Of a DNA stretch of 64,000 bases, positions 34,889-44,285 are shown one piece after another. Origin of the DNA: Deltaproteobacteria bacterium. GTDB lineage: Bacteria; Myxococcota_A; UBA9160; UBA4427. The stretch lies in assembly GCA_016713665.1 (NCBI GenBank), contig JADJOR010000005.1, positions 124,001-188,000 on the forward strand, read 5' to 3'. Each line of letters opens with the position of its first letter. Position 1 is the stretch's first letter. The translations under genes were made by a program, and so were the position numbers. The notes under the pieces are model-generated. The model worked only from the letters and a program-made list of their open reading frames with translations, ran no database searches and was not told the DNA's origin.

Positions 34889-35279
34889 GCGATCCCGATT
34901 TCCTGACCCTCGACGAGGTCCTCCGGCCCCCCCCCGCCAAACCCGCCGGGCCGGGGGGCCGGGGGGGGTCCCCGGGCGGGCGCCCCCCGGGGGGGCGCGC
35001 CCCCCCCCGGGAGGGGCGCCCCGGGCCGCCTTTTCCCCCCCCCCGCCCGGGGGGGGGGGGCCCGGGCCCCCCCCCCCCGCCCCGAACCCACCCCTCCCCG
35101 GGGGGGGGGGGAGGGCCCCCCCCCCGGGGGGGGGGGGGGGCTCCCCCGCGCGGGAAATCGGTGTGAGGCTCCAGGCCGACCCCGACGCCCTCTACGACCT
35201 CGTCGACGGCATCGCGCGAAGCGAGGTCGACAAGTCCCAGGCCGCCGTGTTCCTGAAGAAGGCTTGCTTCGAACGCTGA
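34885..35279 (+). pseudogene. doc: Doc-like toxin gene with corrupted centre
   Basis: The first 13 codons (GTG start; MSDPDFLTLDEVL) are the classic N-terminus of Fic/Doc death-on-curing toxins. The last about 35 codons (VRLQADPDALYDLVDGIARS then EVDKSQAAVFLKKACFER) fit the Doc C-terminal helix. The two ends are in different frames, and between them lies a G/C homopolymer patch where the HxFxxGNKR active site should be. The total, 395 bases, is near the usual Doc gene length (about 130 codons), so the gene is probably intact in the organism and damaged in this assembly. Doc phosphorylates EF-Tu. Confidence 0.75.
34925..35155. other. G/C homopolymer patch, probable assembly damage
   Basis: About 230 bases almost wholly of runs of G and C (including runs of 10 or more), unlike all other sequence in the window except the second patch near 41.3 kb. 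It begins and ends sharply inside the Doc-like gene and replaces its catalytic centre. A, T and normal codon structure are almost absent, as expected for a low-quality consensus rather than biological sequence. Confidence 0.8.
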
Positions 35280-35340
35280 AAGAGCCGCGCGGGCACGGCC
35301 GACCGGATCCGATCGGTCGAGCTCGGCCCTTCCGGACCGC

Positions 35341-37143
35341 CTAGAGCTGAGCCACCTGCGCCACGCTCCCGTTGGTCGAGAGCCGGGTCGCGACGTACAT
35401 GCCGTGCTCGGGCTCCGCATAGGAGAACGTCGACGCGTCGGCGACCTCCCACGCCCGGGCGAAGCTCGCGGGCAGCGGCTCGCGCAGGAGCGCCCCGCGC
35501 TCGAGGTACTCGAAGATCTCGCCGTAGTGGCGCGTCTCGAGCTGGGAGACACGGCGCATGACGTGCCAGGGGCGGAGCTCCGAGGGCTTCGAGAGGCCGG
35601 CCGCGCTCATCAGGTCGACGGCGGCGCGCAGCGTCTCGCGGTGGTAGCGCGCGATGCGCTTCGCCTTCTCGTCGACGACGAGGCCGACGGTCAGGGCGGG
35701 GTTCTGGGTCGCGATGCCGACCGGACACTCGTTCGTGTTGCACTTGCGCGCCTGGATGCAGCCCATCGCGAGCATCATCGGGCGGGCGGCGTTGCAGGTG
35801 TCGGCGCCGAGGGCGAGGGTGCGCGCGAGGGTGAACCCGCTCGAGATCTTGCCGGAAGCGATGATGCGGATCTGATCGCGCAGGCCGATGCCGATCAGCG
35901 CGTTGTGGACGAAGGTCAGACCCTCGACCAGCGGCGTGCCGAGGCTGTTCGAGAATTCGAAGGGCGCGGCGCCGGTCCCGCCCTCGCCGCCGTCGACGGT
36001 GATGAAGTCGGGGACGATGCCCGTCTCGAGCATGGCCTTGCAGACGGCGAGGAATTCGCGGCGCTTGCCGAGGCAGAGCTTGAAGCCGGTCGGCTTGCCG
36101 CCCGAGAGATCGCGCAGACGCGCCACGAACTCGAGCAGGCCGGCCGGCGTCGAGAAGGCGGTATGCGCGGGCGGGGAGTTCACGTCCTGGCCCATTACGA
36201 CGCCGCGGATCTCGGCGATCTCGGGCGTGATCTTTCGGGCGGGCAGGATGCCGCCGTGGCCCGGCTTCGCGCCCTGCGAGATCTTGATCTCGATCATCTT
36301 GACTTCGTCGCGGCTCGCGCGCTCGACGAAGGAGATCGGATCGAAGCGGCCGTCCGGCGTGCGGCAGCCGAAATAGCCCGTGCCGACCTGCCAGACGAGA
36401 TCGCCGCCCTGGAGATGCGCGGGAGAGATCGAGCCCTCCCCCGTGTTGTGGGCGAAGCCGCCGTCCCGGGCGGCGCGGTTCAGCGCCATGATCGCGTTCG
36501 AGGAGAGCGCCCCGTAGCTCATGGCCGAGACGTTGAAGATCGAGGCCGAGTAGGGCTTGGCGCAGCGTCCCTGGCCGAACCAGACCCGCGGCTCGTGCTC
36601 CTCCGGCGCGACGGGCGCCATCGAATGATTGATCCACTCGTAGCCGGTCTCGTAGACGTCGCGCTGGGTGCCGAAGGGGAGCGAGTCGACGGCGCCCTTC
36701 GCGCGCTGATAGATCAGCGAGCGCTCCTCGCGGTTGAAGGGGCGGCCCTCGATGTTGTTCTCGATGAAGTACTGCTGGATCTCCGGGCGGATCATCTCGA
36801 GCAGATAGCGGGCGTGGCCGATCACGGGGAAGTTGCGCCTGATCGCCTGCTTCGTCTGGAGCATGTCGACGATGCCGAGCAGCACGATCGGGCCGACGAG
36901 CAGCATCCCGTACCACGCGGCGGGCCAGACGTAGCTCAGGCCCGCGATCGCCGAGATCGCGAAGGCCGCCGTCGTCCCGAAGATCACCCGCGCCGAGACC
37001 CCACCGCTCGAGATGCGCCGGATCGAGAGGATCGCGAGCGGTCCGACCACCAGGAACGCGAAGAGCGCCGGCGGCCACTCGAGGCCCAGGGCGACCAGGC
37101 TCGAGAGGACGATGATGTTCAGGGTGATCAGGATCGCGTTCAT
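35341..37143 (-). CDS. Membrane-anchored FMN-binding glutamate-synthase-like protein
   Basis: A 600-residue protein: two or three N-terminal transmembrane helices (residues 1-90, for example LITLNIIVLSSLVALGLEWP) precede the FMN/3Fe-4S domain of glutamate synthase. Landmarks are FNVSAMSYGALSSNAIMALN, HNTGEGSISPAH, KPGHGGILPARKITPEIAEI, ITVDGGEGGTGAAP and the cluster cysteines CIQARKCNTNECPVG. It lacks the glutaminase domain, so it is the archaeal-type, stand-alone family whose reaction is unproven. The alternative is a role in electron transfer at the membrane. The start is ATG at 37143. Confidence 0.88.
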   Translation of the reverse strand: MNAILITLNIIVLSSLVALGLEWPPALFAFLVVGPLAILSIRRISSGGVSARVIFGTTAAFAISAIAGLSYVWPAAWYGMLLVGPIVLLGIVDMLQTKQAIRRNFPVIGHARYLLEMIRPEIQQYFIENNIEGRPFNREERSLIYQRAKGAVDSLPFGTQRDVYETGYEWINHSMAPVAPEEHEPRVWFGQGRCAKPYSASIFNVSAMSYGALSSNAIMALNRAARDGGFAHNTGEGSISPAHLQGGDLVWQVGTGYFGCRTPDGRFDPISFVERASRDEVKMIEIKISQGAKPGHGGILPARKITPEIAEIRGVVMGQDVNSPPAHTAFSTPAGLLEFVARLRDLSGGKPTGFKLCLGKRREFLAVCKAMLETGIVPDFITVDGGEGGTGAAPFEFSNSLGTPLVEGLTFVHNALIGIGLRDQIRIIASGKISSGFTLARTLALGADTCNAARPMMLAMGCIQARKCNTNECPVGIATQNPALTVGLVVDEKAKRIARYHRETLRAAVDLMSAAGLSKPSELRPWHVMRRVSQLETRHYGEIFEYLERGALLREPLPASFARAWEVADASTFSYAEPEHGMYVATRLSTNGSVAQVAQL

Positions 37144-37276
37144 TCAGGCTCCCTCGCGGGCCCGGGTCTTGCCGGGCGCCCGGCACGCACATCGGCCGGA
37201 TCGACCGCCCGTCCCACATCCTTCTCGCCCGCTCGGGCAAGGGCCTGAAGCGCCGTCGGGGTTAAGCCCGTCGCGA

Positions 37277-38149
37277 TCACCCGAGCCGGTGCTCCTTCGC
37301 CGTGTCCTCGAGGAAGCGCAGCACCGCGTCCTCGGCGCTCTTCTCCCGCTGGCCCGCCATGTCGCCGAACCCGCGCATCAGGACGACCCGATCGACGCCG
37401 AGGTCCTCGTACCGCTTCGCCGTATCCGAGTCGATCGGACCGGGCGGGGTCACCGAAATCTCGAGCTTCCCGAGCGAAGCCGGCCGCTCGACCCGCCGGG
37501 CCGTCTCGCGCAGCCCCTCGATCATCTTCGCCGTGTTCGCGACGTCGAGGAAGAAGCCGTACCAGCCGTTGCCCTGGGTGACCGCCCGGCGCAGGGCCGG
37601 CGCCGACATGCCGCCGACGTGGATCGGCGGATGGGGCTTCTGGACCGGAAAGGGTCGGGCCTGGATGCCCGAGAAATTCGTGAACCTCCCGGCGAAGGCC
37701 GGCTTCTCGCTGGTCCAGAGGGTGCGCAGGACCTCGATGTGCTCCGAGGCCCGCGGCCCGCGCTCGTCGAAGGGAATCCCGAGCGCGTCGAACTCGCCTT
37801 TCACGTAGCCGACCCCGACGCCGACCAGCAGCCGCCCCTTCGACAGGACGTCGATCCCCGCGAGTTCCTTCGCCAGCACGATCGGATCGCGCTGGGCGAT
37901 CAGGATGATCCCGGAGCCCAGCTTGATGCGCGTCGTCCTGGCCGCCGCGAACGCGAGGCTCGCGATCGTGTCGACGAAGGTCGAATGCGGGGGCACCGGC
38001 GACGGCGGCACCTGCGGATCGACCAGCACGACGTGCTCGCCCGTCCAGATCGACTCGAAATTCAGCTGCTCCGCCGCCACGACGAGGCGCCCGATCGCGT
38101 CCGGATGATTGAAGGTCCCGACGTTGAGGCCGAAATAACCGAATTTCAT
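37277..38149 (-). CDS. LLM-class F420-dependent oxidoreductase (TIGR03619-like)
   Basis: A 290-residue luciferase-like protein: MKFGYFGLNVGTFNHPDA, FESIWTGEHVVLVD, KLGSGIILIAQRDPIVLAKE, LDVLSKGRL-like IDVLSKGRLLVGVGVGYVKG, and the C-terminal YEDLGVDRVVLM. It is about as similar in layout to the protein at 92-943 as two subfamily members would be. F420 as cofactor is inferred from the family. It lies 35 bases downstream of another LLM gene on the same strand; the two could act on the same substrate in series. Confidence 0.88.
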   Translation of the reverse strand: MKFGYFGLNVGTFNHPDAIGRLVVAAEQLNFESIWTGEHVVLVDPQVPPSPVPPHSTFVDTIASLAFAAARTTRIKLGSGIILIAQRDPIVLAKELAGIDVLSKGRLLVGVGVGYVKGEFDALGIPFDERGPRASEHIEVLRTLWTSEKPAFAGRFTNFSGIQARPFPVQKPHPPIHVGGMSAPALRRAVTQGNGWYGFFLDVANTAKMIEGLRETARRVERPASLGKLEISVTPPGPIDSDTAKRYEDLGVDRVVLMRGFGDMAGQREKSAEDAVLRFLEDTAKEHRLG

Positions 38150-38184
38150 CGCAGCACTCCCTCGACTCGCGGCCCGTCGACCGA

Positions 38185-39213
38185 TCAACCCATCAACACG
38201 TCGGCCGTCAGCTCGAGGGCCTCGGGCGTCGACGCGTGCACGAGCAGCGTGCTCGCGCGGCTCGCCTTCCAGGCCGCGAGCCGATCGCGGATCCGCTCCT
38301 TGGGACCGACGAGCGCGATGTCGTCGATGAACGCGTTCGGCACCGCCGCGATCGCCTCGCCGCGCTTCCCCTCGAAGAAGAGGTCCTGGATCTTCTGGGC
38401 CTCGGCCGGGTAGCCCATGCGACCCATCAGCTCCTTGTGGAAGTTGCGGTCCTTGGCGCCCATGCCGCCGACGTAGAACCCGAGCGCGGGCCGGATCGCT
38501 TCGTAGGCCTTCTGGACGTCGTCGGTGATGTGGACCGTGACCGGGACGACGATGTCGAAATCGGGCTTGGCGTGAGCCAGCGAGTCCGCGTAGACCTCTT
38601 CGCGGGTCGGCGCATACCAGAGCGGGATCCAGCCGTCGCAGATCTCGGCGGCGAGCGCGACGTTCTTCGGGCCCTCGGCGCCGAGGTAGATCGGGAGATC
38701 GGAGCGCAGGGCGTGGGTGATCGGCTTGAGCGGCTTGCCCATGCCCCAGGCGCCTTCGCCGAAATACGGCAGCGGATAATGCGGGCCGTCGTTCTTGACC
38801 GGCTGATCCCGGCGCAGGACCTGGCGGATGATGTCGACGTATTCGCGCGTGCGGGCGAGGGGCTTGTCGAAGGGGCGGCCGTACCAGCCTTCGACGACCT
38901 GCGGACCGGAGACGCCGAGGCCCAGGATCACGCGGCCCTTCGTCAGATGGTCGAGGGTGAGCGCGTGCATCGCCGTCGAGGTCGGCGTCCGCGCGGAGAT
39001 CTGCACGATCGAGGTCCCGAGCTTGATCGTCTTGGTGTGGGCCCCGATCCAGGTCAGCGGCGTGAAGGCATCCGAGCCCCAGGCCTCGGCGGTCCAGACG
39101 GAGTGGAAGCCCAGGCGCTCGGCGGTCTGGGCGATCTCGACGAAGTTCGGATGGGGCTGGGCTCCCCAGTAGCCGAACATGACACCGAAGCGAAGCGAGG
39201 GGGTGGCGCTCAA
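38185..39213 (-). CDS. LLM-class F420-dependent oxidoreductase
   Basis: A 342-residue luciferase-like protein of a different subfamily from its downstream neighbour: FGVMFGYWGAQPHPNFVEIA, SVWTAEAWGSDAFTPLTWIG, IKLGTSIVQISARTPTSTAM and LGLGVSGPQVVEGWYGRPFD. These are typical of F420-dependent methylene-tetrahydromethanopterin-reductase-like and mycobacterial enzymes. The start is a TTG at 39213 (MSATPSLRFGVMF) with AGGAG seven bases upstream; the first in-frame ATG would cut into the first beta strand. Confidence 0.85.
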   Translation of the reverse strand: MSATPSLRFGVMFGYWGAQPHPNFVEIAQTAERLGFHSVWTAEAWGSDAFTPLTWIGAHTKTIKLGTSIVQISARTPTSTAMHALTLDHLTKGRVILGLGVSGPQVVEGWYGRPFDKPLARTREYVDIIRQVLRRDQPVKNDGPHYPLPYFGEGAWGMGKPLKPITHALRSDLPIYLGAEGPKNVALAAEICDGWIPLWYAPTREEVYADSLAHAKPDFDIVVPVTVHITDDVQKAYEAIRPALGFYVGGMGAKDRNFHKELMGRMGYPAEAQKIQDLFFEGKRGEAIAAVPNAFIDDIALVGPKERIRDRLAAWKASRASTLLVHASTPEALELTADVLMG

Positions 39214-39394
39214 GGGGGGACTCCTGTGGGATCGAGGGCGGCGGGAGCATAGCCGCGCCCCGGGTCCCGGGCCGCCATGGCCACGCGACGCGGCCCGTCC
39301 GATGCCGGACGGCCGCGTCCGGGACCGGGCCATGTCCATCCGCCGCGAGGCCGAGCGGCCCGACCCCCGCGGACGCGCTGGCTAGCGTGATCCG

Positions 39395-39937
39395 ATGAAC
39401 GAGCGCATCGCCCGACTCCTCGACCAGCAAGAGATCGAGCGCGTGATCCACGACTATTGCCGCGGGATCGACCGCCGCGACCTCGCCCTCGTCCGGTCCT
39501 GCTACCACGACGACGCGACCGACCACCACGGCAGCTTCTTCGGCACCGCCGACGAGTACGTCGTCTGGGTCGACAAGCTCCTCGCCCGCTATCGCTTCAC
39601 GACCCACGCGCTCAATCAGGTCACGGTCGAGTTCGGCCCCGACCCCGACCGGGCCGCCGTCGAGACCTACGGCATCTCGGTCCATCGCGGCGACCCCGCG
39701 AAGCCTCATCAGAATCTCGCCACCGCCTTCCGCTACCTCGACCGCTTCGAGCGGCGCGCAGGCCGCTTCAAGATCGCGAGCCGGGTCGCGATCGGAGAGT
39801 GGTCGCTGCGGCTGCCGGAGACGGCCTGGTGGGACATCCCGGAGAGCCACGTCGCGAGCCGGCGCGACGCGACGGACCCGATCTATGCGCTGCTCGCGTC
39901 GGTCGGGATCGACGGCGCGCGCCGGGACGAGCGATAG
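39395..39937 (+). CDS. SnoaL-like (NTF2 fold) protein
   Basis: A 180-residue protein of the SnoaL_4 type: LLDQQEIERVIHDYCRGIDR, the Asp/His pair in CYHDDATDHHGSF, and TTHALNQVTVEF in the cone. These residues are the acid-base set of scytalone dehydratase and ketosteroid isomerase-like enzymes. It lies 14 bases upstream of an enoyl-CoA hydratase on the same strand, which suggests a shared pathway. Dehydratase or isomerase activity is inferred. Confidence 0.83.
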   Translation: MNERIARLLDQQEIERVIHDYCRGIDRRDLALVRSCYHDDATDHHGSFFGTADEYVVWVDKLLARYRFTTHALNQVTVEFGPDPDRAAVETYGISVHRGDPAKPHQNLATAFRYLDRFERRAGRFKIASRVAIGEWSLRLPETAWWDIPESHVASRRDATDPIYALLASVGIDGARRDER

Positions 39938-39951
39938 AAAGAGGAACGAAA

Positions 39952-40791
39952 ATGCAGCTCGCGACGTTGTCGATCGAGAAGCGGGGAGCGATCGGGCGGA
40001 TCCTGCTCGCGCGACCCGAGAAGAAGAACGCGATGGACCCGCGCATGGCGCGGGAGCTCGCGGACGTGCTCGACGACTTCGAAGCCGACCCCGAGGTCCG
40101 CACGGTCCTGATCCGCGGCGCCGGGGGGAACTTCTGCTCCGGCGGCGACCTCGCCCCCGACCGCGGCCGCGACGCGAGCGAGACGGCATCGAAGCCGGCG
40201 CCGACGCCTCCGCGGCGCCCGGGCTCGCCCGCCTCGTCGACCCTCGACGTCATGAACCGCGTCTACGGCCGCGCGATCCGCGCGCTGCATCAGCATCCCA
40301 AGCCCGTCGTCGCCCTCGTCGAGGGCGTCGCCGCGGGGGCCGGTGCGAATCTCGCCTTCGCCTGCGATCTCGTCTACGCGACGCCCGAGGCGCGCTTCTG
40401 CGAGATCTTCGTGCGGCGCGGGCTGTCGCTCGATTGCGGGGGCTCGTGGCTGCTCCCGCGGCTCGTCGGCATGCAGCGCGCGAAGGAGCTCGCGTTCTTC
40501 GGCGACTGGATTCCGGCGGCGACGGCGCGGGAGTACGGGCTCGTGAACGCGATCTTCGAAGCGAGCGCGATCGAGGCCGCGGTCGACGAGAAGCTCGCGG
40601 CGCTCGCCGAGCGCCCGCCGATCGCGCTGGCCCAGATCAAGCAGAGCCTCCACCGCGCGAGCAGCCTCTCGATGACCGAGGCTCTCGAGCTCGAGGCCGT
40701 CGCCCAGGCCGCGTGCACCGCGACCGAGGACACCGCCGAGGGCATGCGTGCGTTCCTCGAGAAGAGGCCGCCCCGCTTCACCGGCCGCTAG
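39952..40791 (+). CDS. Enoyl-CoA hydratase/isomerase family protein
   Basis: A 279-residue crotonase: ARPEKKNAMDPRMARELADV, oxyanion motif FCSGGDLAPDRG, and VEGVAAGAGANLAFACDLVY followed by GLSLDCGGSWLLPRLVG. The first catalytic Glu position (usually GGGCELA) is Asn, while the second acidic position is Asp161. This pattern fits isomerases such as PaaG, so double-bond or epoxide isomerisation is as likely as hydration. A Pro/Ser-rich insertion at about residues 70-90 is unusual. AAAGAGG precedes the ATG. Confidence 0.87.
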   Translation: MQLATLSIEKRGAIGRILLARPEKKNAMDPRMARELADVLDDFEADPEVRTVLIRGAGGNFCSGGDLAPDRGRDASETASKPAPTPPRRPGSPASSTLDVMNRVYGRAIRALHQHPKPVVALVEGVAAGAGANLAFACDLVYATPEARFCEIFVRRGLSLDCGGSWLLPRLVGMQRAKELAFFGDWIPAATAREYGLVNAIFEASAIEAAVDEKLAALAERPPIALAQIKQSLHRASSLSMTEALELEAVAQAACTATEDTAEGMRAFLEKRPPRFTGR

Positions 40792-40822
40792 GTGTGTCTT
40801 TCGAATCGCGGAGCGGAGACGC

Positions 40823-41639
<817 letters not shown>

Positions 41640-41773
41640 GAATCACTCCCTGGAGTTCGACGGCCCTATCGGCCCCGTCCTCCCGAGAGGCGAGTAGGGC
41701 AAACCACGCTGGCCCACAAATAATCAAAAATGGTGTTTTCTCCCGACCGCAGGAGCCGGAGTATCGTCCACCC

Positions 41774-42928
41774 GTGGACGACACCCTCTCGAACGCGAGG
41801 TCGGCGACGGCGCCCGCCGACGCGACGAGCGGGCACGTGCTCCGGCCCGACGAGGCCCTGCTCGAGCGCGGCTTCGTCTTCGGCGAAGACCGCCCCTTCG
41901 CCCAATGTCATGCCTCGACCCTCGTCGAGACGCGGGATGGCCGGCTCGTCGTCGCCTTCTTCGCGGGTCCCTACGAAGGCCACCCCGACGTCGCGATCTG
42001 GACCGCGGAGGGTCGGGTCGACGGATCGAGCGGATCGAGCGGTGCACCCCCGAAAGCGGCGCACGGGTCCACGGTCTTCGCGCCGCCCCGGCGCGCCGTG
42101 AAGGTCCGCGACGTCGCTCACTGGAACCCGGTCCTCTACCGGCTCGACGGCGCGCACGCGGGCGACGACGTGCTCGCCCTCCAGTTCAAGGTCGGCGATC
42201 GGATCCGGACCTGGGAGACCTGGATCGCGCGGTCCTTCGACGGCGGTCGACGTTTCGAGGGCGCGATGCCGCTCGTGCCGGGAGATCGCGGCGGACGGGG
42301 GGCGGTGCGCAACAAGCCGATCCGGCTGGCGTCGGGCGATTGGCTGGCGGGCGCGTCGATCGAGGCCTGGCGTCGCTGGGACGCGTTCTTCGACCGCAGC
42401 CCCGACGGCGTCGGCGGCTGGATCGCGACGAAGCGGATCGACCTGGATCGCGCGCGCTTTCGCGGCAAGGGTCTGATCCAGCCCGCGCTCTGGGAGTCGA
42501 AGCCGGGCCATGTCCACGCCCTCTTCCGCACGACGGACGGACGGATCCACCAGAGCGACTCCGACGACGACGGACGCCGCTGGTCGAGGGCGCGGCCGAC
42601 GCGCGTGCCCAACAACAACAGCGCCCTCGACCTCGCACGCCTCGACGACGGAACGCTCGCCCTCGCCTGCAATCCGGTCCCTGGCAACTGGGCCGCGCGC
42701 ACGCCGCTCTCGCTCCTCTTCTCCCGCGACGAAGGCGAGACCTGGCCCTTCCGCCTCGACGTCGAGACCGGCCCCGGCGAGTTCTCCTACCCCGCCGTCG
42801 TCGCCTCGGGCGGGGGGCTCGCCCTCTGCTACACCTGGAATCGCCGCCGCATCGCGTTCGTGCGCATCCCATCGGCCCGCGGCCTGCTCGAGACGGGGAC
42901 TGCGCCGGCGGCGGGCGGTGCCCCCTGA
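41774..42928 (+). CDS. Sialidase-like BNR-repeat glycosidase family protein
   Basis: A 384-residue six-bladed-propeller protein. The start of the fold is CHASTLVETRDGRLVVAFFA with EGHPDVAIW. Three Asp-box motifs (SxDxGxxW/F) are visible: SFDGGRRFE, SDDDGRRWS and SRDEGETWP. These match the sialidase_2 family, which includes sialidases and enzymes acting on other glycosides. No signal peptide is seen. The start is GTG at 41774. No sialic acid genes adjoin, so the glycan is unknown. Confidence 0.8.
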   Translation: MDDTLSNARSATAPADATSGHVLRPDEALLERGFVFGEDRPFAQCHASTLVETRDGRLVVAFFAGPYEGHPDVAIWTAEGRVDGSSGSSGAPPKAAHGSTVFAPPRRAVKVRDVAHWNPVLYRLDGAHAGDDVLALQFKVGDRIRTWETWIARSFDGGRRFEGAMPLVPGDRGGRGAVRNKPIRLASGDWLAGASIEAWRRWDAFFDRSPDGVGGWIATKRIDLDRARFRGKGLIQPALWESKPGHVHALFRTTDGRIHQSDSDDDGRRWSRARPTRVPNNNSALDLARLDDGTLALACNPVPGNWAARTPLSLLFSRDEGETWPFRLDVETGPGEFSYPAVVASGGGLALCYTWNRRRIAFVRIPSARGLLETGTAPAAGGAP

Positions 42929-42971
42929 CGGCCAGCGCGACGAGAACCCCGAGAGCGACAGGAGCCCCAGC

Positions 42972-43925
42972 ATGACGAGAAAATTCGGAGCCGAATCGAC
43001 CGCCGAGGAAGTCGCCCGCGACATCGATCTCACGGGCAGGACGATCGTCGTGACGGGCGTCTCCGCCGGGCTCGGCGTCGAGACGGCGCGCGTGCTCGCC
43101 GCGCGCGGGGCCCGGGTCGTCTGTGTCGCGCGGGACAAGGCGAAGACGGAGGCCGCGGTCGCCGGGCTGCGCAGCGGCAATCCGAAAGGAGCCTTCGAGA
43201 TCGCGCTGCTCGACCTCGCGGACCTCGACTCCGTCCGCCGCGGGGCCGACGACATCGCGCGCCGCTTCCCGAAGATCCACATCCTGATCAACAACGCGGG
43301 CGTCATGGCCTGCCCGCTCGGCCGGACGAAGCAGGGCCTCGATCTCCAGCTCGGCACCAACCACCTCGGCCACTACGTGCTGACGGCGCGCCTCCTGCCG
43401 AGTCTCCTCGCCGCCGCCCCCGGCCGCATCGTCAACCTCTCGAGCGGCGGCCACCGCATGTCGGACGTCCGCTTCGACGACCCGCTCTTCGAGAAGCAGC
43501 CCTACGACAAGTGGGCGGCCTACGGCCAGGCGAAGACCGCGAACATCCTCTTCAGCGTCGCCCTCGACGAGCGTTATGCGAGCCGCGGCCTCCGCGCCTT
43601 CGCGGTCCATCCCGGCGCGATCCATACCGAGCTCGGCCGGCATCTCTCGCAGGACGACTTCAAGGCGATGATGGGCCGGCGCCCGCAATCCGAACCGATG
43701 AAGTTCAAGCAGGTGCCCCAGGGCGCCGCGACCTCCGTCTGGGCGGCGACCGCGCCCGAGCTCGAGGGGAAGGGCGGCGTCTACTGCGAGGACTGCGGCA
43801 TCGCGGAGCCGATCAAGGACCTGGCCGGTGCGTCCGGCGTCATGCCCTACGCCCTCGACCGCGCCTCCGCGCAGAAGCTGCTCGTGCTCTCCGAGCAGTG
43901 GTCGGGCGAGAAGCTCCCGGCCTGA
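42972..43925 (+). CDS. SDR family oxidoreductase (WWOX/retinol-dehydrogenase-like)
   Basis: A 317-residue SDR: TIVVTGVSAGLGVETARVLA, NNAGVMACPLGRTKQGLDLQ, NHLGHYVLTARLLPSL, catalytic Ser in VNLSSGGHRM and Tyr-Gly-Gln-Ala-Lys in AAYGQAKTANIL. The VMxxP and NHLGH loops are characteristic of the retinol-dehydrogenase/protochlorophyllide-reductase-like subgroup. A GGAG lies before the ATG. It starts 43 bases after the sialidase-like gene. Confidence 0.87.
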   Translation: MTRKFGAESTAEEVARDIDLTGRTIVVTGVSAGLGVETARVLAARGARVVCVARDKAKTEAAVAGLRSGNPKGAFEIALLDLADLDSVRRGADDIARRFPKIHILINNAGVMACPLGRTKQGLDLQLGTNHLGHYVLTARLLPSLLAAAPGRIVNLSSGGHRMSDVRFDDPLFEKQPYDKWAAYGQAKTANILFSVALDERYASRGLRAFAVHPGAIHTELGRHLSQDDFKAMMGRRPQSEPMKFKQVPQGAATSVWAATAPELEGKGGVYCEDCGIAEPIKDLAGASGVMPYALDRASAQKLLVLSEQWSGEKLPA

Positions 43926-43986
43926 ACGGGCTCGTCCGTCGAGCGAGCGGGCGCGGACGCGCCGAGCGCGGTGCGGAGGGATCGTC

Positions 43987-44259
43987 CTGGCCATCCGAGT
44001 CGCGCTCAAGGTCGTCCCCGGCTCGACCCGCGAAGGCATCGCGGGCTGGCTCGGTGACGCGCTGAAGGTCCGCGTGCGCGCGCCCGCCGAAGCGGGGCGG
44101 GCGAACGAGGCCGTCTTGCGGGTCGTGGCCGCGGCCCTCGAGCTGCCGCTCCACTCCGTCCGCATCGCCTCGGGCGGCTCGTCGCCGAAGAAGATCCTCG
44201 AGATCGACGACCTCGATCTCGCGACCGTGCGCGCGCGGATCGACGCGCTCGCGCGCTGA
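43987..44259 (+). CDS. DUF167 (YggU) family protein
   Basis: A small basic alpha/beta protein of about 90 residues: LKVVPGSTREGIAGWLGDAL, KVRVRAPAEAGRANEAVLRV and IASGGSSPKKILEID, the three conserved parts of the YggU/DUF167 family. Function unknown in all organisms. The start is not certain: no ATG, GTG or TTG precedes the conserved part in a suitable position, and a CTG at 43987 has GGAGGG six bases upstream. Confidence 0.8.
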   Translation: MAIRVALKVVPGSTREGIAGWLGDALKVRVRAPAEAGRANEAVLRVVAAALELPLHSVRIASGGSSPKKILEIDDLDLATVRARIDALAR

Positions 44260-44285
44260 GGCGCCGCGCCGAATGGCGAGCCTTC

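Noticed and set aside
34925..35155. G-rich tract as a G-quadruplex or phase-variable switch in the toxin gene.
   Set aside because: The patch replaces conserved coding sequence and a like patch occurs in an unrelated gene; technical damage explains both more simply.
35280..35340. Short inverted repeat CGACCG-GATCCGAT-CGGTCG between the Doc and glutamate-synthase-like genes as a terminator.
   Set aside because: The stem has six pairs and no U tract; too weak to call.
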